From assembly GCA_042408595.1 (NCBI GenBank), contig JBHOQX010000130.1:1-64000 (forward strand): a stretch of 64,000 bases of DNA, read 5' to 3'. Positions 43,848-53,100 of this stretch are shown here, one piece after another. How positions within the stretch are numbered: the stretch's first letter is position 1; every line of letters starts with the position of its first letter. The position numbers and the translations under genes are program-made. This stretch comes from JBHOQX01 sp042408595. Its GTDB lineage: Bacteria; Chloroflexota; Chloroflexia; Chloroflexales; Roseiflexaceae. The notes under the pieces were generated by a model. That model saw only the letters and a list, made by a program, of their open reading frames with translations, did no database searches and had not been told where the DNA came from.

Positions 43848-44687
43848 ATGATCACCTCGGAACTCAAGCGCGCCTACGACGAGCAGGGCTACGTTGTCGT
43901 GCCGCAGCTCTTCGCACCGGATGAAGTCGCGGCGCTGCGCGAGCACTACATGCGCCTGCGCGTCGCCGGCACATACCCCGGCGACGACGCCGGGATCGAC
44001 CTCGGCGCGGCCGACCCGCTCAAGCGCTACCCGCGCATGATCCATATGCATCGCTGGGATGAGACGAGCCTGCGCTGGATGCTCGATCCGCGCATCAACG
44101 CCTGCCTGACGGCGCTGCTCGGGCAGGAGCCCTACGCTGTGCAAACCATGCTCTACTTCAAGCCGGCGGGCGCCCGCGGGCAGGCGCTGCACCAGGACCA
44201 GTACTACCTGCGCGTCCAGCCCGGCACCTGCATGGCCGCCTGGCTGGCGCTGGACGACTGCGACGAGGCGAACGGCTGCATGCAGGTTGTGCCGGGCAGC
44301 CATACCTGGCCGGTGTTGTGCGCCACCAAGGCCGACACGACGCAGAGCTTCACCGACGTGACGGTGCCGCTGCCGAAGGGCACGGAGGTGCGCCCGGTGA
44401 TCATGCGCGCCGGAGATGTGCTGTTCTTCAACGGCCAGTTGGTGCACGGCAGCTTCCCGAACCGGACGACCGACCGCTTCCGCCGTTCGCTGATCGGCCA
44501 CTACATCCAGGGCGAGGCGAGCGAAGTCGCGCGCTGGTACCACCCGGTGCTGCGGATGGATGGCACGCCGCTGGAGCTGGGCGTCAGCCCCGGCGGGATG
44601 CGCTGCGGCCTGTGGGTCGAGCAGGACGGTACGCCTGCGCTGGTGGAGGATGGGTACCAGGTCGTCGATCCGGCGACGCACGATTAG
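43848..44687 (+). CDS. Phytanoyl-CoA dioxygenase family protein
   Basis: 279 residues of the Fe(II)/2-oxoglutarate dioxygenase PhyH family. Iron ligands H115 and D117 (ALHQDQYY) and distal H200 (LVHGSFPNRT), with a 2-oxoglutarate-binding Arg close after (R206 or R210). MQVVPGSHTWP is the family stretch before the second histidine. Likely hydroxylates a small substrate; phytanoyl-CoA itself is not implied. AAGGAGG lies 7 bases before ATG 43848. Probably controlled by the divergent AraC-type gene. Confidence 0.9.
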   Translation: MITSELKRAYDEQGYVVVPQLFAPDEVAALREHYMRLRVAGTYPGDDAGIDLGAADPLKRYPRMIHMHRWDETSLRWMLDPRINACLTALLGQEPYAVQTMLYFKPAGARGQALHQDQYYLRVQPGTCMAAWLALDDCDEANGCMQVVPGSHTWPVLCATKADTTQSFTDVTVPLPKGTEVRPVIMRAGDVLFFNGQLVHGSFPNRTTDRFRRSLIGHYIQGEASEVARWYHPVLRMDGTPLELGVSPGGMRCGLWVEQDGTPALVEDGYQVVDPATHD

Positions 44688-44776
44688 GACGCGGTACAGG
44701 GCGCATGGTGCGCCAGACGCTGGACGACCGACGATGGACGAACGGCCGACACGGCTGCCCCGATCGTGCCACCCGC

Positions 44777-46354
44777 TCAGGCCTCCTCGTCACCATCTAG
44801 CGTGTGCAGCACGCGGTGGGCCTTGAGCGCCAGCCAGAGCGCCAGCCGGTCCTCGGCATCGTCCAGGTCCATCCCGCTGATCTCGCTGATCCGCTCGATC
44901 CGGTAGATCAGGGTGTTGCGGTGCACATGGAGCGCGCCGGCGGTGCGCGCCAGGTTGCCCAGGTGGTCGAAGAACGCTTCCAGCGTCTTGACCAATTCCG
45001 CGCGCTGCTCGCGGTCGTATTCGACGATCGGCGCGAGCGTCGCCCGGTAGAACTCCCAGAGCTCGGACTGCTCGCGCAGCAGCAGCAGCAGCCGGTAGAC
45101 GCCGAGATCGCCGTATTCGAGCACCCGGCTGGTCTCGAAGAGCTGCCGGCCAATGCGGAGCGCCTGCTCGGCTTCGCGCAGCGAGTGCGGCCAGGCCGCG
45201 ACGCTGGGCGCCTCCTTGCCGAGCGCCAGAACGACCTGCGGCAGCTCTGGCGCGAGCTTGCGCCGGAGCTGCTCGGCCAGCTCGCGGGGGCGCGGGCCGG
45301 TGTCGCGGTGCGGCAGATAGCAGAGGACGCCGTCGCCGCGGCGCATCGTCGGAGCGGCCAGCCCGAGCGACGCCAGCCCGGCGTTGATCAGGCCCACGGC
45401 ACGCGCCACGGCATCATCCGCCGCGCCGTTGGAGGCGGCGGGCGCCACCGAGCAGAGCAGGGCGGTGTGCGGCAGCCGCAGGTCGTAGCCAAGCTCGGCG
45501 GCGCGGCGGTGCAGCGCCTCGGTGTCGCCCGGCGGCCCCATGAGCACCGCCTGGACAAAATCGCCGCGCAGCCGCTCTTCGGCGGCCTGCACCGCCTGCT
45601 CCTTCGCCAGTTCGAGCGCGATCGCCGTGGCGGCCTGCTGCGCTGCCACCCGGTCCCACTCGTCCAGCTCGGCACCGGCCAGCGCGACAAACCCGAGCCG
45701 ATCCCCGGCCGCGCCGAGCGGCTGCACCCACACCGCCTGGCCGAGCTGGGTCGTCGCGCCGGGGGCGGTCGGGCGCAGTGTCTGCAGGGCGACTCGCCCG
45801 GAGCCGCGCCCGCGGATCGCGCGCGTCTCGCCGTAGGCGGTGTAACAGGCGGCGGCCTGCCCGGTGCGCTCCACTAGCGTTTCGAGCAGGCCGCCGAGGC
45901 CCGCGCCACCGAGCGAGCGTTGGGTGAGCAGGCTGGCGAGTTGGGCAGCGCGGCGCTCGACCTGCGCCTCGTAGTCGGTGATCAGCCGCTGCACCTCGCG
46001 TTCGACCTCGCGCAGGCTGGCCCCGCCCGGCAGGTGCAGCAGCGGCAGCCGCGCCGCATCTGCCGCGGCGCGGTCCGCGTCCGAGGGCTCGCCCAGCACT
46101 GCGATCGCCGCGACCGGCACGCTGGCGAGGCGCTCGATCAGCTCGGCCAGCGTCAGCCGGTCGTCCAGCGCCTTGATCCCGTCCACCGGCACGAGCGCCA
46201 GCTCGCCGCCGCGCAGGTTCAGGAACGCCGGCGGTGTGGCGCGTAGCGCTGCGATCCAACTGACCTGGTGGGATAGCCCGGCGCTCCCCGCGACGACGGT
46301 TGTGCCGGCGGGCAACGCCAACCGCAGAACATCTCGTACGATAATCGGGGCCAT
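44777..46354 (-). CDS. PucR/CdaR-family transcriptional regulator
   Basis: 525 residues. N-terminal PucR domain (about 5-125, VLRLALPAGTTVVAGSAGLSHQVSWI and NLRGGELALVPVDGI), then a GAF-like region (about 150-270), GGDEF-like middle (about 275-440) and a C-terminal helix-turn-helix (about 455-515, LARTAGALHVHRNTLIYRIERISEISGMDL). Such proteins control purine, amino acid or sugar-acid use; the target here is unknown. It lies 18 bases downstream of the Eis-like acetyltransferase gene on the same strand, so the two may share a transcript. Confidence 0.88.
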   Translation of the reverse strand: MAPIIVRDVLRLALPAGTTVVAGSAGLSHQVSWIAALRATPPAFLNLRGGELALVPVDGIKALDDRLTLAELIERLASVPVAAIAVLGEPSDADRAAADAARLPLLHLPGGASLREVEREVQRLITDYEAQVERRAAQLASLLTQRSLGGAGLGGLLETLVERTGQAAACYTAYGETRAIRGRGSGRVALQTLRPTAPGATTQLGQAVWVQPLGAAGDRLGFVALAGAELDEWDRVAAQQAATAIALELAKEQAVQAAEERLRGDFVQAVLMGPPGDTEALHRRAAELGYDLRLPHTALLCSVAPAASNGAADDAVARAVGLINAGLASLGLAAPTMRRGDGVLCYLPHRDTGPRPRELAEQLRRKLAPELPQVVLALGKEAPSVAAWPHSLREAEQALRIGRQLFETSRVLEYGDLGVYRLLLLLREQSELWEFYRATLAPIVEYDREQRAELVKTLEAFFDHLGNLARTAGALHVHRNTLIYRIERISEISGMDLDDAEDRLALWLALKAHRVLHTLDGDEEA

Positions 46355-46372
46355 ATCCGTCGCGCGAAGGTT

Positions 46373-47554
46373 CTACAGAACCACCGGAAACAAGGCGTCG
46401 AACAGCCCGAGCGCCTGGTCGTCGCAGTCGAGTCCGCCCGCCGCGCGCAGGTCGGCGGCGTCGCGGTAGCCGAGCAGGAGCTGCGTGAGGGCCGGGAGCG
46501 CCGCCCGCCGCAGCCGCACATCCGCCGGGCGCGAGCCATCGATCGCGTCGGCGCGACCATCCGCCAGCACCAGCGTCACCCGCTCATCGTCGGTCTCGAT
46601 CCCGATGGCGCCGCTCCAGCCGGCATAACGCGACACCGCGAGTCGGCGCTCCAGTTCCGGCGCAAGGGCGGCGAGCGCAGCGGCAATATCCACAATCCCG
46701 GCCTGCTCGACCATCCCCGCGGATGGCGCGGCCCGGAGCCGAAGCTCTCCACCCAGCTGCAGCGCGGCCCGCGCGATCAGGTGCCCCGGCGGCAGGTCCA
46801 GCGGTACGATCGGGCGGCTAGCAGCGGCCGCGCCGAGGCCGGCGAGCATGGCGGCTGCACTGCCGGAGTCGGCGGCGGCAGCCTCGGCGATGCGCAGCGC
46901 GCCACCATCGCCAGGCGCCGGCGGCGCCAGCAGCGAATAGCCCACCAGGCGATCCTGGCGGTCGCGCAGAGTCAACGGCGGGGGGCTGTCCGCCAGCAGC
47001 GCGCGCCAGTCCGGCAATGCGCGCTCCTGGGACAACGCCAGGGCGCCGTAGCAGCGATCAAAGAGCGCCGCAAGTTCGTCGATCTCCGGCTGCACCTCCG
47101 GCACAAGGGGGCGCCCGGCCGGGAGCCGCTCGGGCAGGGCGACCACCGCATCGTAGCGGTATGGCGCGAAGCCGAACGAGGCGGCGAGCGCCAGCGGGGC
47201 GCACAGCAGCGCGAACGGGAGCCCTTCATCATACAGCGCCCGAAGCGCGGCCCCCATCAGCGCCGTGAACATCCCCTGCCGCCGGTCTGCCGGGCGGACG
47301 AAGACATGCTCCAGCCGGCCGGCTTCGAGCGTGGCGGCGCCGAGCCGGCGACGTTCGTGCCCCAGCAGGGCGTAGCCGGCGATCTCCCCGCCGCGCTCCG
47401 CCAGCAGGGTGAAAGCGGGCCGGTAGCGCGGCCGGGCCAGGTGCGCGTCGAAGCCGCGGGCCCGCTCCTCGCTCAGCTCGCCGCCGATGAACGCCCGCAG
47501 GCGCGCGGTGTCGCCGGGCCGGTCGGCAGGCCGGATGTCCGTATTGGCTGACAT
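46373..47554 (-). CDS. Eis-like GNAT acetyltransferase
   Basis: 393 residues. N-terminal GNAT domain with acetyl-CoA loop HVFVRPADRRQGMFTALMGAALR (R-x-x-G-x-x pattern, near 90-112). A second GNAT-like domain (about 160-290) and a sterol-carrier-like C-terminus (about 300-393, RLAVSRYAGWSGAIGIETDDERVTLVLADG) complete the Eis layout; the chain ends in LFPVVL as in Eis, where the C-terminal carboxylate is catalytic. Eis proteins acetylate aminoglycosides or polyamines at several positions, but activity here is not shown by the sequence. ATG 47554 is 27 bases after TATAAT. The PucR-type gene follows by 18 bases. Confidence 0.8.
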   Translation of the reverse strand: MSANTDIRPADRPGDTARLRAFIGGELSEERARGFDAHLARPRYRPAFTLLAERGGEIAGYALLGHERRRLGAATLEAGRLEHVFVRPADRRQGMFTALMGAALRALYDEGLPFALLCAPLALAASFGFAPYRYDAVVALPERLPAGRPLVPEVQPEIDELAALFDRCYGALALSQERALPDWRALLADSPPPLTLRDRQDRLVGYSLLAPPAPGDGGALRIAEAAAADSGSAAAMLAGLGAAAASRPIVPLDLPPGHLIARAALQLGGELRLRAAPSAGMVEQAGIVDIAAALAALAPELERRLAVSRYAGWSGAIGIETDDERVTLVLADGRADAIDGSRPADVRLRRAALPALTQLLLGYRDAADLRAAGGLDCDDQALGLFDALFPVVL

Positions 47555-47927
47555 GCACAAATCCCCTGACCGTAGCCAGGTATTATAGCACCAGTTGACC
47601 GCCCATCTGTCGCGGGCGGATCGGCGCCAAGGGCTACTTTTACCAATCGCCTCTGACACGGTCGCCGTCTGTCGCCCATCGCCTATTGCCTGGCGCGGGC
47701 CACCTCTCAGAAGCGGGATTGCGGCCCTCCCAGAAGTATGTTTTTCCGCCGACGCAGCCGGGATCTGCGGCCTTTCCCCCTGGTTCCCCTCTCCCGGATG
47801 AGGGGAGGGGGCCAACGGCTAAGGCGCGGCAGCGCCTGTCGCGCCCGTCGTTTGCCGCCGCAGCGCCGCGCAACCTGTGCTAGACTTGCGGCAGCAGCAT
47901 GGGCCGCCGTGCCGACCACCTGTGACA
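47555..47927. other. Intergenic region with palindromes and low-complexity words
   Basis: No gene is supported in 373 bases. The first 36 bases hold the Eis-like promoter. A stretch of quasi-repeats (GTCGCCGTCTGTCGCCCATCGCC, near 47661-47683) follows, then an inverted repeat (CCCCTCTCCCGGATGAGGGG, about 47787-47806) with further G-rich sequence. TGCTAGACT at 47878-47886 could be the -10 of the DNA methylase gene. Confidence 0.45.
47582..47590 (-). promoter_or_regulatory. Extended -10 of the Eis-like gene
   Basis: TGCTATAAT on the minus strand (47590-47582), 27 bases before ATG 47554. No good -35 is seen. Confidence 0.6.
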
Positions 47928-48797
47928 ATGGCTGACGACACGACCAACGAACCCGACCTGGCCACGACGAACGGCCGCATCGACCCGCGCAACCGGTTGA
48001 ACACGCTGACCGGGCGCGAGTGGACCTACGCGCTGCGCTCGGTGATCTCCACGCGCTACCCGACGAGCGGCGACGGCGCGTACGCCCACCACCTGCGCCG
48101 CGTCCACCCCTCGCCCAAGCCGCCGCAACTGCTGGCCGAGCTCATCCGTTTCTTCAGCAAGCCGGGGGCGCGCGTGCTCGACCCATTCGCCGGGGTCGGC
48201 GGGACACTGCTGGCCTGCGCGCTGGAGGGCCGCCAGGGGTTCGGCGTCGAACTATCGCCGGAGTACGCCGCGGTCTACCAGGCCGTCTGCGCCGAGCTTG
48301 GCCTCGCGCCGCAGACGCTGGTCGTCGGCGACGCGCGCCGGCTGGCGGAGTACGCCGCGCTCGGCGAGGCGCCGTTCGACCTGGTGCTGACCGACCCGCC
48401 CTATGCGACGATGATGGCCCGCCCGAAGACCGGAGAGCGCAAGAAGCGCGGCCAGGGCGCGGCGACGCCCTTCACCGCCGACCCGGCCGACCTGGGGAAT
48501 CTCGGGTACTGGGAGTTCCTGCCGGCGCTGCGCGCGGCGCTCCTGCCGGCGCTGGACCGGCTGCGGCCGCACGGTTACCTGGTGCTGTTCACCAAGGACC
48601 TCCAGCCGACCCGCGAGCATCACAACATGCTCCACGCCGACCTGACCGCGGAATTGCTGAAAGTGCCGGGGCTGGCGTTCCGCGGCTACCGCATCTGGCA
48701 CGACCAGAGCCAGAATCTCTACCCGTTCGGCTATCCGTTCGCGTTTGTGGCGAACCAGGTGCATCAGTTCATTTTGATCTTTCGCAAGGAGCGCTGA
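47928..48797 (+). CDS. DNA methylase (N6-adenine/N4-cytosine type)
   Basis: 289 residues. SAM motif DPFAGVGGTLLACALEGRQGFGVE (about 87-110) precedes the catalytic DPPY (near 158-161), the order of gamma- and D-21-type amino methyltransferases and RNA/DNA N-methylases of the N6_N4_Mtase family. The C-terminus ends with FGYPFAFVANQVHQFILIFRKE. No restriction endonuclease gene is near, so it is solitary, or it may modify RNA (some family members do). ATG 47928 is chosen because upstream residues are Pro/Arg-rich and unlike the family. Confidence 0.8.
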   Translation: MADDTTNEPDLATTNGRIDPRNRLNTLTGREWTYALRSVISTRYPTSGDGAYAHHLRRVHPSPKPPQLLAELIRFFSKPGARVLDPFAGVGGTLLACALEGRQGFGVELSPEYAAVYQAVCAELGLAPQTLVVGDARRLAEYAALGEAPFDLVLTDPPYATMMARPKTGERKKRGQGAATPFTADPADLGNLGYWEFLPALRAALLPALDRLRPHGYLVLFTKDLQPTREHHNMLHADLTAELLKVPGLAFRGYRIWHDQSQNLYPFGYPFAFVANQVHQFILIFRKER

Positions 48798-48904
48798 GTG
48801 GCTGCCCGACGCAGGGAGCGTTGGCGGGCGCCGCCCCCCACGGCGTTCGTTTTCGCGCGCGCACGCGCCCCAACGGGAGCCCGGCGCCCTATTCAGGAGC
48901 CACC

Positions 48905-50011
48905 ATGCAACGACAACTCGGCGTTGGGGTGCTCGGCCTGCACGAAGGGCTGACCATGCTGGTGGCGCTGACGCGTCCGGAGCGCCCGGCGGGCCTCGGC
49001 GGGCCGGTGTGGCGCCCGGCGCACGCCCGTGCGGTGGCCGGCTGCGATCTGCGGCCCGAAAAGCTGGCCGCGGCGCGGGCCCGTTGCCCCGGGCTGTTCT
49101 ACACCAGCGACTACGGCGCGATGCTGGCGCGCGACGATGTCGATATCGTCGCCATCTACACGCCCGACCCGCTCCATGGCGACCACATCCGCCGGGCGTT
49201 CGCCGCCGGCAAGCACGTGATCTGCACCAAGCCACTGGTCAACACGCTCGACGATGCGCGGGCCCTCGCGCGGCTGGCGCCCACCACCACCTGCAAGCTG
49301 CTGGTAGGCCAGAGCACCCGCTTCTTCGAGCCGTTTGCGCGCCAGCGCGCCGCCTATGAGCGGGGCGAGATCGGCCGGCTGGAACTGCTCGACGCGCACT
49401 ATGTCCACCGCATGGACTGGTTCTACGAAAAGAGCCCATGGGCCGCGACCGAGAGCGATTGGGTCTTCCTCGGCATGAGCCATCCGCTCGACCTGGCCGT
49501 GTGGTATCTCGGCCAAGTCGACGAGGTACACGCGCTGGCGTCGTTCTCGGCGCTGGCCCGGCGCTATGGCGCGCGCTCGCCGGATATCTGCAGCGTGCAC
49601 CTGCGCGGCGGCACGGCCGTCGGGCGCGTGCTGGGGCACTACGGCCTGCACGAGGTACACAGCGCGCGCAACCCGATCGAGCTCTGGTTGTGCGGCGACG
49701 CCGGCAGCAGCCTGGCGCAATATCACGGGATGCGTTATGTCTACACTAACCCGGACGGAACGACGCACGAGGAGGACTCGCTCGCCAGCCGGCGGACCTA
49801 TTATTTCAACGATGAAGTCCACGGCAGCCACCACGGCGAGTTCGCCAATTATGTCGAATATTTCGCCCGGGCGCTGATCGAGGGCACGCCATACCGGCCG
49901 GACTTGCGCGAAGGGCTCGAGGTGTTCTGCGTCATGGAGGCGGTACGGCGCGCGATCGCGCGCAACGCCGCCGTGCTGGTGGACGAGGTGCGGGGCGAGC
50001 TTGCCGGCTGA
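48905..50011 (+). CDS. Gfo/Idh/MocA-family oxidoreductase
   Basis: 368 residues. N-terminal Rossmann fold with unusual VGVLGLHEGLTML loop (about 6-18), FYTSDYGAMLARDDVDIVAIYTPDPLHGDHIRRAFAAGKHVICTKPLVNT near 69-118 (the family EKP motif is CTKPL). The C-terminal dimer domain contains DWVFLGMSHPLDLAVWYLG, with the His that ends catalytic triads in this family. Probably oxidises or reduces a sugar or inositol. It starts 107 bases after the DNA methylase gene. Convergent with the operon to its right. Confidence 0.88.
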   Translation: MQRQLGVGVLGLHEGLTMLVALTRPERPAGLGGPVWRPAHARAVAGCDLRPEKLAAARARCPGLFYTSDYGAMLARDDVDIVAIYTPDPLHGDHIRRAFAAGKHVICTKPLVNTLDDARALARLAPTTTCKLLVGQSTRFFEPFARQRAAYERGEIGRLELLDAHYVHRMDWFYEKSPWAATESDWVFLGMSHPLDLAVWYLGQVDEVHALASFSALARRYGARSPDICSVHLRGGTAVGRVLGHYGLHEVHSARNPIELWLCGDAGSSLAQYHGMRYVYTNPDGTTHEEDSLASRRTYYFNDEVHGSHHGEFANYVEYFARALIEGTPYRPDLREGLEVFCVMEAVRRAIARNAAVLVDEVRGELAG

Positions 50012-50058
50012 CGCTTCGGAGAGCGCGCCGCAGCCCCCGCCCGCCGGTGGTGGGGCTC

Positions 50059-50114
50059 CTCGGCGGCGCCGCGACGCCGACCTTGCCATACACCCCGCGC
50101 ACGGCGCCGCCGAG
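50059..50114. repeat. Inverted repeat between convergent genes
   Basis: CTCGGCGGCGCCG (50059-50071) and CGGCGCCGCCGAG (50102-50114) are perfect complements, 13 bp, with a 30-base loop. It stands between two convergent genes and could end transcription from both sides, though it lacks T-tracts. Confidence 0.55.
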
Positions 50115-50132
50115 CAACCAGCCGCAACTGGC

Positions 50133-53100
50133 TCAGGCGATGCGTAGCGAGCGCACGGCGACGTTCGGGCTGGTGAGCGCCAGCTCTTGCACGGTCGCCG
50201 GGGCGAGCGCGAGGGCGCCGCCGGCGCGGATGACCGCCACCAGCAGCACGATTCGGTTGCGCCGGAAGCCGGTCAGATCCAGGTCGAACGTGGCGATGCC
50301 GGCGTGGGTCGAGTCGAGCGTCTGCCCGGCGAGCGTGAGCCGGTGCGACTGATTCGCGCCGCCCAGCACGAAGCGCCACCCCGCGCCGAAGCTCTGCGTC
50401 GTCTTGCCATCGCCCGAGTTCAGCACCTCGTTGACCGCCGCCGTCCACGGCACGTTGCCGGCGAACCAGGTGGTATGGTCGTCCCACTTCGCCGCTGGCG
50501 GGCTGGCCGGGTCCATCCAGCGCAGCAGCGTCACCCGCACATCGGCCCCGTCCACCGCCCCCAGGCCGCGATGATGAACCACAACATCGACCTTCAGCGG
50601 ACCGGCCGGCAGCGCGCACGATGCCGTGTCGAGGTCGCCCTCCTGCAACTCGGCGACGAAGTCGTACAGATCGGCCTCGGCCGGCACGCCGGGGCCCCAC
50701 GGCTCGGCGGTCGCGTGCGGCGCGACCATGGTGCTGTTCCAGAAGGCAGCGGTGATGCCGACGGTGTTGGGCGGCGCGGGCGGCGCGGGCAGGATCGGCG
50801 CGCCGAGCGCGCGTAGGGCCTCGTTGAAGTAGTGATCCCATTTCCCGGTCGGGCGCACCCGCGGGTCGCCGGTCTTGGAGCGCAGCGCCGCCTGGAAGCG
50901 CCGCAGCAGCTCCGCGTCGATGCCGGCTGTCGCGCGCGACCAGGGGAGCGACGCAGGCGCGGGGCGCGCGACAGCCGGGCGGCGCGGGCGAACGTCGGGG
51001 CTGCCGTGCCACGAGCGGTCGGTCGCCAGGTCGTGCTGTTTCTCGACGGCGCGGGGACGGTAGCGCAGGTCGTCGTCGTGGGCGCGCAGGTAGGTCAGGT
51101 CGGCCACGTTCGGGGTGTCGAGGCGCAGCTCCCACACCCCGCGCGCCGCGATGGCGGCCCGCAGGATGCGCAGATTGCCATCCGAGAAGATCGCCAGATC
51201 TTCGACCGCCGCTTCCGGCAGCCCGTTCAGGCGCGGGTGCCAGGTCCAGGCCGGGTCGGCGTTCCCGATCTGGGTCCGCACCCCTTTCCAGACGCCGATC
51301 GTCGTGCCGACGTACACTTCGTCCGGGAACGCCGGGTCGCAGACGATCGCCGTGACCGGCGCGGGCACCCGGTCGTTGCCGTTCTCGTCCTTGCGCAGGC
51401 CGGTGGCGAACCACTTCGAGGTGCCGTCGAACCACCAGAGAGTATCGACAGCCGTGTTGTCCGGGTGGCCGATCGTGCCGAGGTACAGCGCGCCCCTCGT
51501 CCCGCGCTGCGCCGGCGGCTGGGTCGGGCCGGGCGGCGGGTCGAGGTTCACCGCGATGTCCGTCCAGACCGTGGCATCGCGGACCGGGCCGTCGGCGGAG
51601 GTGGTGTCCTTTTTGTTCTTCACGCCCTTCTTGAGGATCGTCTCGCGCATCCATGTTCCCGGCCCGCCGGCGCTGTCCGAGCCGGGCGTGCGGCTGTAGC
51701 GCATCAGCAGGCCCTCGCCCAGAATCCACGCGACATCCGGGCTCTGCCAGCGGCAGACGGTGATGTTCTGCCCGAAGCTGTCCTGCGTGGTGTTGCCGGC
51801 CGGCACCGGATCGCCGCTCGGCAGCGTCACCCACGTGGCGCCGAAGTCCTCGGTGTACCAGACGCGCTGCGTGCCGACGATGATCTGGCGGACGTTGGGC
51901 GGCGCGGGGGCGGCCACGCCGCGGCGGTGCGCGATCGCCGCCGGTGTCGAGTAGAAGGCGGCGCTCTCGCCGGCGGCGCTGGGGAGCGAAAAGACACCGT
52001 CCGAGGACGACCAGATGTCGTCGTGGTGCTGGCGGAAGAAGCGGTCGGGGCGCAGCGGGTCGAGCGCGATGCCGCCGCCGTCGCCGAAGCCGGCCAGTTG
52101 CCAGACGCCGTTCGAGCGCCGGCTGATCACGCCGTTGTCCTGCAAGCCGGTGACGACGAACCCCTCGCAGGTCGGGTGGCAGGCGATGTAGTTCGATTCG
52201 ATGATCGACAGCCCGTCGTTCACGGCATAGAAGCCGACCTGCGCGGCCGGATTGTCGGAGCGGTACACGCCGCCGTCGCACGCCGCCCACAGCCGGTTGC
52301 CGTTGTTCGAAAACGCCACGTCGTGGACATCGGCATGGACGCCGACGCCAAGCATGGTGATCGGCCCGGGCTGGCCGAATGTGAGCACGCCGGCGCTCAT
52401 CCCGACATTGCCGACAACGATCGCACCATCGTCCGTATTCGCGGTGTTCCGCATCACAACGCCATCCGGGCTGGTCGCGCGAAAGGTGCAGCCGGCAAGC
52501 ACGACGCGGTTCGGGTTGGTGGGATCGACAGCCATGCCGATGTCGTAGAACCCCTGCTTGCGGAGCACATTCGGCACATTCGCGACGGCGGTCGCTACCG
52601 GGGCGGCCGCCGTCGCCGCCCCTATGCGGAAGAGCGCCGGCGGCAGATTGCTGCCAGCGTCGACCATCAGGAACACCTGGTCGGGCGGGGTGGCGGCGGC
52701 GAGCACGGCGCGGCGGCGCAGCGCGCCGGGGGTAGCGATGTTGGTGAAGTTGGTCGCGCCGGCGGGGCGCACCCACAGCCCGGCGTTGTCGCCGCTGCGC
52801 ACCCAGACCCACAGCCGCTCCGGGCGCGCGCCCATGCCGGAGGTCCATAGCACATCGGTGCATTCCGCGGTCAGGTCGCCGAACGGCGCGCCGGCGACCC
52901 GCGTCCAGTCGGCGTCGGGCGCGGCGGGGGTCGGGCGCTGCAGCAGGCCGATGGTCGTCGCCGCGACCACAGTGGCGCCATCCGGACTGACAGCGATCCG
53001 GTTGACGCCGCGCCCGAGCAGGTTCTTCGCCTCGCGCTGCCACGGATTGTCGCTGGCGGCGGCCGCCGGGCCGTGGGCGAACAGAATGCCGATCCCGCCG

